NCBI RefSeq assembly: GCF_028283785.1 | Contig: NZ_JAPWKB010000018.1 | Span: 496,001 to 560,000, forward strand | Source: Paraburkholderia sp. | GTDB lineage: Bacteria; Pseudomonadota; Gammaproteobacteria; Burkholderiales; Burkholderiaceae | Length of the DNA stretch: 64,000 nucleotides | Direction of reading: 5' to 3' | Shown: positions 17,724 to 26,670 of the stretch, in pieces | Layout of the letters: each line of letters starts with the position of its first letter | Position numbering within the stretch: position 1 is the first letter of the stretch | Notes under the pieces: model-generated | The model's input: the letters and a program-made list of their open reading frames with translations, nothing else | Databases searched by the model: none | Told to the model about the DNA's origin: nothing | Program-made: the position numbers and the translations under genes

Positions 17724-18359
17724 CTAGTTGCCGTCGTTCGCGGCCTGCGCCGCGGCTTTCTTCCTGTCGCCGATGCGGCTTTCCTGGCCCGCCTTCAGCT
17801 TCGCGATATTGCCGCGGTGACGCCACACCAGCAACGCGCTCATCGCGACGATCGACAATGCGATCACGTTGGTGCCGAACAGGAAGCCGTCGAAGATCGG
17901 TGCGAACACGGCGGCGGACAGCGCCGCCAGCGACGAATACCGCGTGAAGAACGCGACGATCACCCAGGTCAGCAAGGTCGCGATACCGAGGATCGGGTTG
18001 ATGGCGAGCAGCACGCCCGCCGCCGTCGCGACACCCTTGCCGCCCTGAAAGCGGAAAAAGATCGGGTAAAGGTGGCCGAGAAACACGGCAATGGCGGCCA
18101 GCGCGACCGCCGTGTCGCCGAGACCGAATTGCGGCCCGAAGCGCCGCACCAGCCACACCGCAAGCCAGCCCTTGAACGCATCGCCGAGTAGCGTCAGGAT
18201 CGCCGCCTTCTTGTTGCCGCTGCGCAGCACGTTGGTGGCGCCGGGGTTTTTCGAGCCATACGAACGCGGGTCGGCGAGACCCATCGTGGCACTGACGATC
18301 ACGGCAAACGACACCGATCCGATCAGGTAGGCAAGCACGGCGACGATCAGGTTTTGCAT
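17724..18359 (-). CDS. plsY: Acyl-phosphate:glycerol-3-phosphate acyltransferase PlsY
   Basis: A membrane enzyme that starts phospholipid synthesis by acylating glycerol-3-phosphate with acyl phosphate. It is 211 aa with five or so membrane segments. Conserved motifs are SYGSKNPGATNVLR, LGDAFKGWLAVW and FRFQGGKGVATAAG. The start MQNLIVAVLAYLIGS is preceded by GAGA. The C-terminal tail is Lys/Ala-rich and cytoplasmic-like. Confidence 0.95.
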   Translation of the reverse strand: MQNLIVAVLAYLIGSVSFAVIVSATMGLADPRSYGSKNPGATNVLRSGNKKAAILTLLGDAFKGWLAVWLVRRFGPQFGLGDTAVALAAIAVFLGHLYPIFFRFQGGKGVATAAGVLLAINPILGIATLLTWVIVAFFTRYSSLAALSAAVFAPIFDGFLFGTNVIALSIVAMSALLVWRHRGNIAKLKAGQESRIGDRKKAAAQAANDGN

Positions 18360-18461
18360 CTGGAATCTCTTATCAGTATCGGAAAGCGCGAACGGTGCGC
18401 CGGGTTGGCCACGCACTCATCCGGCCAGCGCCACGCAAACGGCGCACATTCTACCGGTCAG

Positions 18462-18953
18462 TCAGTCGACGCTCGCGCACTGCACGGCTTTCGCCTCGAG
18501 CAACGCGGTCAGCACCTGCGGCGCAAGGCTGACGAGAAAGCCGCGCTTGCCGCCGTTCAGCCAGATCCGGTCGAGTTCGAGTATCGTGGACTCGACGTAC
18601 ACCGGCATGGTCTTGCGCGTGCCGAACGGCGATGTGCCGCCGATCAGATAGCCCGAATGCCGGTTCGCCACGTCGGGCTTGCACGGCTCGACACGCTTCG
18701 CGCCGATCTGCCGCGCGAGATTCTTGGTGGAGACGGTGCGGTCGCCGTGCATCAGCACGATCAGCGGCTTCGCATGTTCGTCTTCCATCACGAGCGTCTT
18801 CACGACATGATGCTCGTCCACGCCGAGTTGACGCGCCGATTCACCGGTGCCGCCGTGCTCGACGTAATCGTAAGGATGTTCGCCGAACGCGACGCCGTGA
18901 CGACGCAAAAACTGCGTCGCGGGCGTTTCGGAAACGTGTCTGGATTTACTCAT
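18462..18953 (-). CDS. ybaK: Cys-tRNA(Pro)/Cys-tRNA(Cys) deacylase YbaK-like
   Basis: A trans-editing deacylase that removes cysteine from mischarged tRNAPro. It is 163 aa. The family landmarks are KTLVMEDEHAKPLIVLMHGD, the conserved Lys in VSTKNLARQIGAK, and GYLIGGTSPFGTRK. It lies upstream of plsY on the same strand with a gap of about 100 bp, so they may share a transcript. Confidence 0.92.
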   Translation of the reverse strand: MSKSRHVSETPATQFLRRHGVAFGEHPYDYVEHGGTGESARQLGVDEHHVVKTLVMEDEHAKPLIVLMHGDRTVSTKNLARQIGAKRVEPCKPDVANRHSGYLIGGTSPFGTRKTMPVYVESTILELDRIWLNGGKRGFLVSLAPQVLTALLEAKAVQCASVD

Positions 18954-19120
18954 CGGCGCATTGTAAAGGCGAGCACGGCCAACGCGCTATTGGCTGAACG
19001 GTCGATTGTGCGCGTTCTCCGGCTGTGGCACGATCGTTCGCAAATGCCCGGTACAGAGCATCGCAGTGCGTGGAATCCGGCTGATCCCCATCGGCCCGCA
19101 TCACCTGGAAGGAGACAGCG

Positions 19121-20689
19121 TTGACGATAGCTTCATCTGCACACAGCAGCATCGATATTCCGGCGTTTCTGGCGGCATTGCCGGCCCGTATCAGCGACAT
19201 TCCGGCGCTCGCCGCCGCGCGCGATCCACACCATGTCGCACTGATCGAAGACGCGCGGCAACTGAGCGCCGCACAACTGGCCAACGCGGTCGATGCCGCC
19301 GCCGCGCAGCTCCGCGCGTGGGGCGTGCGCGGCGGCGACCGCGTGATGATCGTCGCGGAAAACAGCATCGCGCAGATCGTGCTGCTGTTCGCGACCGCGC
19401 AGCTCGACGCGTGGGCGCTGGTGTCGAACGCGCGTCTGTCCGCCACCGAGCTGGACGCAATCCGTGCGCACGCGCAGCCCAGAATCGTCGCGTACGCGGT
19501 GGCGACGTCGCCGGACGCGCAGCAGCATGCGCTGCGCCACGACGCCCGCACAGCGCCCGCGCTGACCGTCGATATCGGTGAATGGGCCTATACGGTCGAT
19601 CCCGCCGCCGTCCCCGAACCCACGCAAGCCGCCGCCGAGCAGCAATGCGCGGCGCTGATCTACACCACCGGCACCACCGGCGCGCCGAAAGGCGTGATGC
19701 TGTCGCATCGCAACCTGCTGTTTATCGCCGCGATGTCGAGCCGTTTGCGGCGCGTGAATCCCGACGACGTCGTCTACGCGGTATTGCCCATCTCGCATGT
19801 GTACGGCTTCGCATCGGTGTGTCTGGGCAGTCTGTACGCGGGCGCGACATTGCGGCTTGCGCCGCGCTTCGTGCCCGACGCGGTGCGTCGCGCATTGTCG
19901 GACGAGCGCGTGTCGATCTTTCAGGGCGTCCCCGCGATGCACGCCAAATTGCTCGAACACGTTCAGTCGAACGGCCATGCATGGTCCGCGCCGCGTCTTC
20001 GCTTCGCGTACTCGGGCGGCTCGCCGCTCGATGCCGCGTTGAAGGCGCATGTCCAGCGCGTGTACGGCCTCACGTTGCACAACGGTTACGGCATGACGGA
20101 AAGCAGCCCGACCGTCGCGCAGACCATGCTCGACGCGCCGCGCGACGATTGCTCGACCGGTCACGTGATTCCGGGCGTCGAGGTGCGTTTCGTGTCGATG
20201 CAAGGCGAAGACGTCGCGCCGGGCGAAATCGGCGAGTTGTGGGTGCGCGGCCCGAACGTGATGCTCGGCTACTACCGCAATCCCGCGCAGACGCACGACA
20301 CCGTCACCGCCGACGGCTGGCTCAAGACCGGCGACCTCGCACGGCAGGACGCGGACGGCGCGATGCATATCGTCGGGCGCAGCAAGGAGTTGATCATTCG
20401 ATCGGGCTTCAACGTGTATCCGGCCGAAGTCGAGCATGTGCTGAACGCGCATCCCGACGTCGTGCAGTCCGCGGTGATCGGACGCGCGGTGGAAGGCAAC
20501 GAGGAAGTGCTCGCATTCGTCGAACTGACCGCGGGCGCGCAGGTGAGCACCGCGCAGTTGCTGGCGTGGTGCGCCGAACGGCTCGCGCCGTACAAGCGGC
20601 CGGCCGAGGTGCATGTGCTTGCGGCGTTACCGGCAGCATCGACCGGCAAGATCCTGAAGCATCGCTTGCGCGAGTGGATTGCGCGCTAG
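19121..20689 (+). CDS. AMP-dependent acyl-CoA synthetase/ligase
   Basis: An ANL-superfamily adenylating enzyme, 522 aa, that activates a carboxylic acid with ATP and transfers it to CoA. The P-loop motif YTTGTTGAPKGVMLSHRN is at about 186-203, NGYGMTESSP at the middle, WLKTGDLARQDADG and the C-terminal catalytic Lys in STGKILKHRL. Translation starts at TTG, chosen because GGAAGGAGACAGCG lies immediately upstream. The acid substrate cannot be read from the sequence; medium/long-chain or aromatic acids are both possible. It converges with xerD. Confidence 0.88.
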   Translation: MTIASSAHSSIDIPAFLAALPARISDIPALAAARDPHHVALIEDARQLSAAQLANAVDAAAAQLRAWGVRGGDRVMIVAENSIAQIVLLFATAQLDAWALVSNARLSATELDAIRAHAQPRIVAYAVATSPDAQQHALRHDARTAPALTVDIGEWAYTVDPAAVPEPTQAAAEQQCAALIYTTGTTGAPKGVMLSHRNLLFIAAMSSRLRRVNPDDVVYAVLPISHVYGFASVCLGSLYAGATLRLAPRFVPDAVRRALSDERVSIFQGVPAMHAKLLEHVQSNGHAWSAPRLRFAYSGGSPLDAALKAHVQRVYGLTLHNGYGMTESSPTVAQTMLDAPRDDCSTGHVIPGVEVRFVSMQGEDVAPGEIGELWVRGPNVMLGYYRNPAQTHDTVTADGWLKTGDLARQDADGAMHIVGRSKELIIRSGFNVYPAEVEHVLNAHPDVVQSAVIGRAVEGNEEVLAFVELTAGAQVSTAQLLAWCAERLAPYKRPAEVHVLAALPAASTGKILKHRLREWIAR

Positions 20690-20711
20690 CGTCAGCGTCC
20701 GTCACGCCGGA

Positions 20712-21671
20712 TCAGCCGCGTGGATGATGCGTCGCGTGCAGCGTCTTCAGGCGCTCGCGCGCGACGTGCGTGTAGATTTGCGTCGTCGAGATATCGGTGT
20801 GGCCGAGCAGCAGCTGCACCACCCGCAAATCCGCACCGTGATTGAGCAGATGCGTCGCGAACGCGTGACGCAACGTATGCGGCGACAGCGGCGCATGCAC
20901 GTCCGCCGTGGCCGCATGGCGTTTGATGATGTACCAGAACTGCTGACGCGTCATGCCTTCGGCGCGCGCGGTGACGAACAGCGCGTCGGCCGAACGCGGA
21001 CCGAGCAACGCCGGCCGCGATTCGCGCAGATAGCGTTCGATCCACGTGCGCGCTTCCTCGCCGAACGGAATCAGCCGCTCTTTCGAGCCCTTCCCCATCA
21101 CCCGCACGACGCCGTCGTTGAGTCCGACTTCCACCGTTTTCAGCGTGACGAGTTCGGTGACGCGCAAGCCGCTCGCGTACATCAGTTCGAGCATCGTCCG
21201 GTCGCGCAGGCCGAGCGGCATATCGACGTCGGGCGCGCCGAGCAAAGCTTCGACCTGCGCTTCGCTCAAAGTGCCGGGAAAGCGCGGCGGCTGCTTGGCC
21301 GAGCGAATCCGCAAGGTCGGATCGACGCTCGCGCGATGCTCGCGGACGGCCCATCCGTAGTAACGCCGGAACACCGACAGCCGACGGTTCGCGGACGTCG
21401 CCTTGTCTTCGTGACGGGCCGCGCTGTACGCGTTCAGATCGGCTTCGGTGGCGCTGTCGAGTCCGCCGTCGCGGGTGTGCGCGAGCCACTCGCAGAACAG
21501 CCGCAAATCGCGGCGATAGGCGTCGAGCGTGTTGCGCGACAGGCCGTGCTCCAGCCACAGCGCGTCGCAGAACGCGTCGATGGATGCGTTGCTCGCGATC
21601 AGCATCGGCGACGCGGGCGCGTCGGCCTGAGCGGTCGTGCCGCCGGGTTCGGAAGTCAGAATGTCAGTCAT
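20712..21671 (-). CDS. xerD: Site-specific tyrosine recombinase XerD
   Basis: Resolves chromosome dimers at dif with XerC, activated by FtsK. It is 319 aa. The N-terminal SAM-like core-binding domain covers about 25-115. The catalytic domain holds Arg in YASGLRVTELV, Lys in VMGKGSKERLIP, HTLRHAFATHLL and the nucleophile Tyr in GHTDISTTQIYTH. It is a housekeeping recombinase, not a phage integrase: there are no mobile genes or attachment repeats beside it. ogt precedes it by 6 bp. Confidence 0.94.
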   Translation of the reverse strand: MTDILTSEPGGTTAQADAPASPMLIASNASIDAFCDALWLEHGLSRNTLDAYRRDLRLFCEWLAHTRDGGLDSATEADLNAYSAARHEDKATSANRRLSVFRRYYGWAVREHRASVDPTLRIRSAKQPPRFPGTLSEAQVEALLGAPDVDMPLGLRDRTMLELMYASGLRVTELVTLKTVEVGLNDGVVRVMGKGSKERLIPFGEEARTWIERYLRESRPALLGPRSADALFVTARAEGMTRQQFWYIIKRHAATADVHAPLSPHTLRHAFATHLLNHGADLRVVQLLLGHTDISTTQIYTHVARERLKTLHATHHPRG

Positions 21672-21677
21672 GCGGGA

Positions 21678-22148
21678 TCATGCGTACGGCACACCTTCGT
21701 GAGCGAGCAGCCAGCGTTTGACGCTGCGGAAAAAATCGTCGTTCGCGTGATTCGAAAAGCCGCCGATGCCGCTCGATGCGACGACCCGGTGACACGGAAT
21801 CACGATGGGGAAAAAGTTCGCGCCGCACGCCTGACCGACCGCGCGCGGCGCACTGCCGAGCCGTTTCGCGACCTGGCCGTACGTCAGCACGACGCCGGGC
21901 GGAATCTCGCTGATTGCGTGCCACACGCGACGCTGGAACGCGGTGCCGAGCGCGGCGAGCGGCAGATCGAAACCCGCTGACGCCCGCTCGAAATAACGCT
22001 CGATCTGCGCTGCGGCGCTGGACGCGAGCGGCGAGTCGGGCGCGAGGTTCGGGATCGAGTCCGGCAGATAGACGATCTCGCGCACGTTCTCGCCTTCGAG
22101 CCGGATGCCGACCTTGCCGAACGGCGCATCGATCACAGCGTTGAACAT
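21678..22148 (-). CDS. ogt: Methylated-DNA--protein-cysteine methyltransferase
   Basis: A suicide repair enzyme that removes methyl groups from O6-methylguanine, 156 aa. The acceptor Cys119 is in IPCHRVV, with the preceding GQACGANFFPIV helix and the DNA-binding RRVWHAISEIPPG segment. It has the single-domain Ogt form without an AraC part. The ribosome binding site AAGGAAGGACC is clear. It is followed by xerD at 6 bp and preceded by queG at 50 bp on the same strand, so the three likely form one transcript. Confidence 0.93.
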   Translation of the reverse strand: MFNAVIDAPFGKVGIRLEGENVREIVYLPDSIPNLAPDSPLASSAAAQIERYFERASAGFDLPLAALGTAFQRRVWHAISEIPPGVVLTYGQVAKRLGSAPRAVGQACGANFFPIVIPCHRVVASSGIGGFSNHANDDFFRSVKRWLLAHEGVPYA

Positions 22149-22198
22149 GGTCCTTCCTTATGGCTTCGTGGTTCGGGTCTGATGGCGGTCGCGTTACT

Positions 22199-23497
22199 TT
22201 ACGCCGCTTCGAGCGCCCAGTGGACATGCTCGCGCACCACCGCCGACGGATCGTCGGCGCGCGCGCGCAACGCATCGACGATCGCCGCGCGCACGTCGGC
22301 GCCAAGGCTTTGCGGCGACGCGCGCAACGCATTGCCCATCCCCACCGCGAGATTGCGCAACCAGCTTTCGTAGCCGATCCGGCGAATCGCGCTGCCTTGC
22401 ATGCGGGTGTCGAAATCGGTCGCGCTCCACGCGAACAGATCGACCAGCGATGCGCGATCCAGACCGTGGCGCACATCGAAATCGGCGGCGGGCGCGGCTT
22501 GCGCGAACTTGTTCCACGGACAGACGAGCTGGCAATCGTCGCAGCCGTACACGCGATTGCCGATCAGCGGCCGCAAGTCTTCGGGGATGCTGCCTTTCAG
22601 CTCGATGGTCAGATACGAAATGCAGCGCCGCGCGTCGACCTTGTACGGCGCGACGATCGCGCCCGTCGGACATGCGCCGATGCAGCGCGTGCAACTGCCG
22701 CAATGCGCGCCGGCGGTTTGCGGCGCGTCGTCGGGCGCGGTCTGCGCATCGGTCGGCAACGGAATGTCGACGAAAATCTCGCCGAGAAAAAACAGCGATC
22801 CGGCGTCCCGCTGCAACAGCAACGTGTGCTTGCCGCGCCAGCCGACCCCCGCCTTCTGCGCGAGTTCGACCTCCAGCACGGGCGCGGAATCGGTGAACAC
22901 GCGATAGCCGAATGCGCCGATCTCCGCTTCGATGCGATCGGCAAGTTGTTGCAAACGGTAACGCATCACCTTGTGATAATCGCGGCCGCGCGCATAGATC
23001 GAAACCACCGCCGCGGACGGATCGGCGAGCCGCGCATGTTCACGTTCGCGCCAGTCGCGACCGACGGCAAACGGTTGTGCGTGCACGGGTTCGGCGACAT
23101 CGGGCGCAGCAGCGAGACTGTCGGTATCTGCCGTGCCGGATGCGCTTTCATGCGGCTTTCCATGCAAGGTTTCGGCGGGCAGATAGGCGAAACGCGCGGT
23201 AATCACACGTAGCGTACCGGCCACAAGCTCGGCCGGACGCGCGCGTTTCATCCCGTGTTTCGCCATATAATCCATCTCGCCGTGGCAGCCCGCTTCGAGC
23301 CATGCAGCAAGGTGCGGCTCGGCATGGGACAGATCGGTATCGCTGATACCGAGCGCACCGAAACCCAGTTCGCGGCCCCATGTCTTGATGCGTAGCGCGA
23401 GCGCTTCCAGCGCGGCTTCATCGAAACAGCGCAGGGTGCGCGCGTCGTCAACGGACGATGGCGCGCTGGATTCGGGATGCTGCGGACTTCGGTTCAT
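22199..23497 (-). CDS. queG: Epoxyqueuosine reductase
   Basis: A cobalamin and 4Fe-4S enzyme that makes queuosine in tRNA in the last step. It is 432 aa. Two Fe-S motifs are visible: CGSCTRCIGACP and CDDCQLVCPW. The N-terminal part contains GISDTDLSHAEPHLAAWL, and YARGRDYHKVMRYRL marks the catalytic domain. A loop between about 110 and 150 is longer than usual and Ala-rich. The ATG at 23497 follows a GTG at 23500 in frame. A minus-strand TAAAAT sits at 23509-23504, only 6 bp before the GTG, suggesting a leaderless message. Confidence 0.95.
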   Translation of the reverse strand: MNRSPQHPESSAPSSVDDARTLRCFDEAALEALALRIKTWGRELGFGALGISDTDLSHAEPHLAAWLEAGCHGEMDYMAKHGMKRARPAELVAGTLRVITARFAYLPAETLHGKPHESASGTADTDSLAAAPDVAEPVHAQPFAVGRDWREREHARLADPSAAVVSIYARGRDYHKVMRYRLQQLADRIEAEIGAFGYRVFTDSAPVLEVELAQKAGVGWRGKHTLLLQRDAGSLFFLGEIFVDIPLPTDAQTAPDDAPQTAGAHCGSCTRCIGACPTGAIVAPYKVDARRCISYLTIELKGSIPEDLRPLIGNRVYGCDDCQLVCPWNKFAQAAPAADFDVRHGLDRASLVDLFAWSATDFDTRMQGSAIRRIGYESWLRNLAVGMGNALRASPQSLGADVRAAIVDALRARADDPSAVVREHVHWALEAA

Positions 23498-23514
23498 CAC
23501 GCCATTTTACGAGA

Positions 23515-24057
23515 ATGCCCGTCAACTCCGATCACGCGATTCAACCGTCCGCTGCCGTTCTGCTCGAGCGCCGCTTCACGCTCGCGGACGAAGCCGCCAC
23601 CGACGCGTTCGGCGCACGCTTCGCGCAAGCGCTCGAAGCGGTGCGCGCCGCGCCGCAGCGCGCGTTCACGGGCTTGCAGGTGCAATTGAACGGCGACCTC
23701 GGCGCGGGCAAAACCACGCTCGTGCGCGCCACCTTGCGCGGCCTCGGTCATACCGGCCGCGTGCGCAGTCCAACCTACACCCTCGTCGAGCCCTACACGC
23801 TGGAACGTCCGGCTGGGGAACTCGCGGTCTATCACTTCGATCTGTACCGTTTCACCGATCCGGCCGAATGGGCCGATGCAGGCTTTCGCGAATATTTCGA
23901 CAGCGGCGCGGTTTGCCTCGTCGAATGGCCGCAACGCGCGGGCCGCCTGCTGGGCGTGCCGGATCTCGTTTTCTCGCTCGACGTCGACGGCGACGGGCGG
24001 CTGCTCGTCGCTCAGGCTTATAGCGAATCAGGAAAGGCATGTCTCGAAAGATGTTGA
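23515..24057 (+). CDS. tsaE: tRNA threonylcarbamoyladenosine biosynthesis ATPase TsaE
   Basis: The ATPase of the TsaBDE complex that installs t6A in tRNAs. It is 180 aa from the ATG giving MPVNSDHAIQ. The P-loop GDLGAGKTT is at about 60-68, followed by VRSPTYTLVEPY, YHFDLYRF and the LVEWPQRA motif. The start is divergent from queG with only about 17 bp between, so each promoter lies in the other gene or the messages are leaderless. The amidase gene overlaps its end by 19 bp, as is usual in proteobacteria. Confidence 0.93.
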   Translation: MPVNSDHAIQPSAAVLLERRFTLADEAATDAFGARFAQALEAVRAAPQRAFTGLQVQLNGDLGAGKTTLVRATLRGLGHTGRVRSPTYTLVEPYTLERPAGELAVYHFDLYRFTDPAEWADAGFREYFDSGAVCLVEWPQRAGRLLGVPDLVFSLDVDGDGRLLVAQAYSESGKACLERC

Positions 24058-25607
24058 TCAAACCGTTCCGCTCGATCGAATCGGCGGCGACCGCGTCGCA
24101 TAACTGGCGGCGCAGGCAGATTCTTCAGGCGGGCGCATCGACGCTGGTGCTCGGACTGATGGCGCCGCGTCTCGCATTCGCCAGTTCGGTGCTCGGCGTG
24201 CGCGTATGGCCCGCGCGCGACTACACGCGCGTGACGATCGAGTCCGATCAGCCATTGCAGAACGCGCAGCAACTGCTGCAAGGCCCGGATCGTCTGGTGG
24301 TCGATCTGAGCGGTCTCGATCTCGATCAGGCGTTGAAAGACCTCGTATCGAAGATCACGCCGAACGATCCGCAGATTCAATCGGTGCGCGTCGGGCAGTA
24401 TCAGCCGCACGTGGTGCGGATGGTGTTCGACCTGAAGGGGTCGGTTAAGCCGCAGGTGTTCACGTTGCCACCCGTCGGCACGTACAAATACCGGCTGGTG
24501 TTCGACCTGTATCCGGCCGTCGCCCCCGACCCGTTGATGGAACTGCTCGCGCAAAGCGAGCGCAAGCAGCAACGTCTCGATGCCGACAACGACGCCGCGC
24601 CGCCCGCCACGCTGAGCGGCCCGGCCACGGCACCGCCGTCACCGGGCGGCTCGCCGGACACCGGCAGCGAAGCGTTTTTCCAGCGTTACGCGCAAGGCGG
24701 CGGTCCGCCGGAAGCGCCGCCGGCGCCCGCGCATAGCGCACCGCCGCTGGCCGCCGTGCCGCCCACGCTGCACGCGCCGGCGAAGCCCAGCGCGCCGCCT
24801 GTGGCGATCGCGCGCAACAACAAACCCGCTGCGGGCGACGACAACGACAACGACGATTACGGCTTCACGACGCCGAAATCGGGCAAGGGCAATACGGTGC
24901 GGCTGCTGACCGTCGCGATCGATCCCGGACACGGCGGCGAAGATCCGGGCGCGATCGGCGGTGGCGGCACGTACGAGAAACACATCGCGCTCGACATCGC
25001 GAAGAAGCTGCGCGCGAAGATCGACGCGCAGCCGAACATGCGCTCGATGATGACGCGCGACAACGACTTCTTCGTGCCGCTGAACGTGCGTGTGCAGAAG
25101 GCGCGCCGGGTCGGCGCCGACCTGTTCGTGTCGATCCACGCGGATGCATTCACCACGCCGGAAGCGAGCGGTTCGTCGGTGTTTGCGCTGTCGTCGCACG
25201 GCGCGTCGAGCGCGGCCGCGCGCTGGATGGCGAACAAGGAAAACTCGTCGGACGAGATCGGCGGGATCAACGTCAAGTCGGCGGACGCGACGGTGAATCG
25301 CGCGTTGTTCGACATGTCGACCACCGCGCAGATCCGCGATTCGATGCGTTACGGCAACTTCGTGCTGAAGGAAATCGGCGGGATCAACCGGTTGCACAAG
25401 GGCTCGGTCGAGCAGGCCGGTTTCGCCGTGCTCAAGGCGCCCGATATTCCGTCGATCCTCGTCGAGACCGCGTTCATCAGCAACCCGGACGAGGAACGTC
25501 GTCTGAACGACGATGCGTATCGCGACAAGATGGCCGACGCGATCCTGAAGGGCATCAAGCGTTATTTCGCGGCCAATCCGCCGCTCGCGAAGAGCCGGAT
25601 GACGTGA
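24039..25607 (+). CDS. amiC: N-acetylmuramoyl-L-alanine amidase, AmiC type
   Basis: A periplasmic zinc amidase that cuts the stem peptide from MurNAc during septum splitting. It is 522 aa. A twin-arginine signal is visible (WRRRQILQAGAS, a hydrophobic stretch, then LAFASS near 50), so export is by Tat. An AMIN domain (about 50-165) comes next, then a Pro/Ala-rich linker of about 100 residues (170-285). The Amidase_3 domain follows, with AIDPGHGGEDPGAIG, SIHADAF and VETAFISNPDEE. The linker is long for the family. It is translationally coupled to tsaE by overlap. Confidence 0.95.
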   Translation: MSRKMLIKPFRSIESAATASHNWRRRQILQAGASTLVLGLMAPRLAFASSVLGVRVWPARDYTRVTIESDQPLQNAQQLLQGPDRLVVDLSGLDLDQALKDLVSKITPNDPQIQSVRVGQYQPHVVRMVFDLKGSVKPQVFTLPPVGTYKYRLVFDLYPAVAPDPLMELLAQSERKQQRLDADNDAAPPATLSGPATAPPSPGGSPDTGSEAFFQRYAQGGGPPEAPPAPAHSAPPLAAVPPTLHAPAKPSAPPVAIARNNKPAAGDDNDNDDYGFTTPKSGKGNTVRLLTVAIDPGHGGEDPGAIGGGGTYEKHIALDIAKKLRAKIDAQPNMRSMMTRDNDFFVPLNVRVQKARRVGADLFVSIHADAFTTPEASGSSVFALSSHGASSAAARWMANKENSSDEIGGINVKSADATVNRALFDMSTTAQIRDSMRYGNFVLKEIGGINRLHKGSVEQAGFAVLKAPDIPSILVETAFISNPDEERRLNDDAYRDKMADAILKGIKRYFAANPPLAKSRMT

Positions 25608-25638
25608 TGGACGACGATCGACGCGTGGGCGTCGAATG

Positions 25639-25670
25639 AAAAACGGCCGCTCGATGCGGCCGTTTTTTTT
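25639..25670. terminator. Terminator between amidase and EamA genes
   Basis: AAAACGGCCGC pairs with GCGGCCGTTTT, followed by a long T run. It is symmetric enough to serve both convergent genes. Confidence 0.85.
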
Positions 25671-25698
25671 GCGCTTGCGATGCGGGCGCGGAGCAGGC

Positions 25699-26586
25699 TC
25701 ACGCGTTCTTCGTGATACCGAGACGTTGCGCGATGCGCCCGCCGAACACGTTGACGGCGAGGCCGCCCATCACGAGGACCGCGCCGACGATTTGCGCGCC
25801 GCTGAGATCTTCGTGCAGAAACACCGACGCCGACGCGAGACCGACGATCGGCACCAGCAGCGAGAACGGTGCGACCTGGCTGGCCGGATAGCGTGACAGC
25901 AGGCGGCTCCAAAGGCTGTAGCCGAGCATCGTCGCGACGAACGCGAGGTAGATGATCGCGAAGATCGACGTCGCGCCGATGCCGGTCAATGCCGCTTCGA
26001 TCCGTTGCGGGCCTTCGAGCAGCCACGACAGCGCGAAGAACGGCAGCGGCGGAATCAGGCTTCCCCACACGACCAGTCCGACCAGATCGACCTTGCCCGC
26101 TTTCTTCGTGACGATATTACCGAGCGCCCACATGGCTGCCGCGCAGAGCGTGAGGACAAAACCCGCGACGGTCATTGCGTGACCGCCTTGCATGCCGATG
26201 ACCGCGAGGCCGCCGGCCGCGATGGCGAGACCGAGCAGGTTAGGCGCGCGGAAGCGCTCGTTGAGGAACATGCCCGCGAAGATCAGCGTGAAGAACGCTT
26301 GCGCCTGGAGCACGAGCGACGCGAGCCCGGCGGGCATCCCCACCGCCATTGCCGTGAAGAGGAACGCGAACTGGCCGAGGGAAATGGTGATGCCGTAGGC
26401 GAGCAGCCAGCGGAGTGGTAATTGCGGGCGTTTGACGAAGAACACCGTCGGGATGGCCGCGAGCGTGAAGCGGAGCGCACCGAGGAGCATGGGCGGTACG
26501 CCATGCAGGCCGACCTTGATGACGACGAAGTTGACGCCCCAGGCGAGGACGACGATGAGGGCGAGGATCAGGTCTTTCGGTGACAC
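25699..26586 (-). CDS. EamA/DMT-family transporter
   Basis: An inner-membrane exporter of the drug/metabolite transporter family, 295 aa with ten predicted membrane helices in two EamA repeats (about 5-140 and 150-285). FLNERFRAPNLLGLAIAAGG and FLHEDLSGAQIVGAVLVMGG mark the repeat ends. The start is the GTG at 26586, preceded by GGAG at 8 nt. The frame stays open further upstream only because it runs into low-complexity Pro/Lys/Asn codons of the adjoining repeat, which are not part of the family. Substrate unknown. Repeat copy A occupies its promoter region. Confidence 0.88.
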   Translation of the reverse strand: MSPKDLILALIVVLAWGVNFVVIKVGLHGVPPMLLGALRFTLAAIPTVFFVKRPQLPLRWLLAYGITISLGQFAFLFTAMAVGMPAGLASLVLQAQAFFTLIFAGMFLNERFRAPNLLGLAIAAGGLAVIGMQGGHAMTVAGFVLTLCAAAMWALGNIVTKKAGKVDLVGLVVWGSLIPPLPFFALSWLLEGPQRIEAALTGIGATSIFAIIYLAFVATMLGYSLWSRLLSRYPASQVAPFSLLVPIVGLASASVFLHEDLSGAQIVGAVLVMGGLAVNVFGGRIAQRLGITKNA

Positions 26587-26670
26587 GGGAGCTCCGGTTG
26601 GTGCTTTTTTTGGGGTTTTTTTGTGAGGGGAGTTTATACCTGGAGGTTCGTTTGGGTTGCTTTGGGATGG

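Noticed and set aside
20712..21671. Phage or island integrase
   Set aside because: The tyrosine recombinase has the length, motifs and housekeeping neighbours of XerD, with no tRNA, attachment repeats or mobile genes adjacent.
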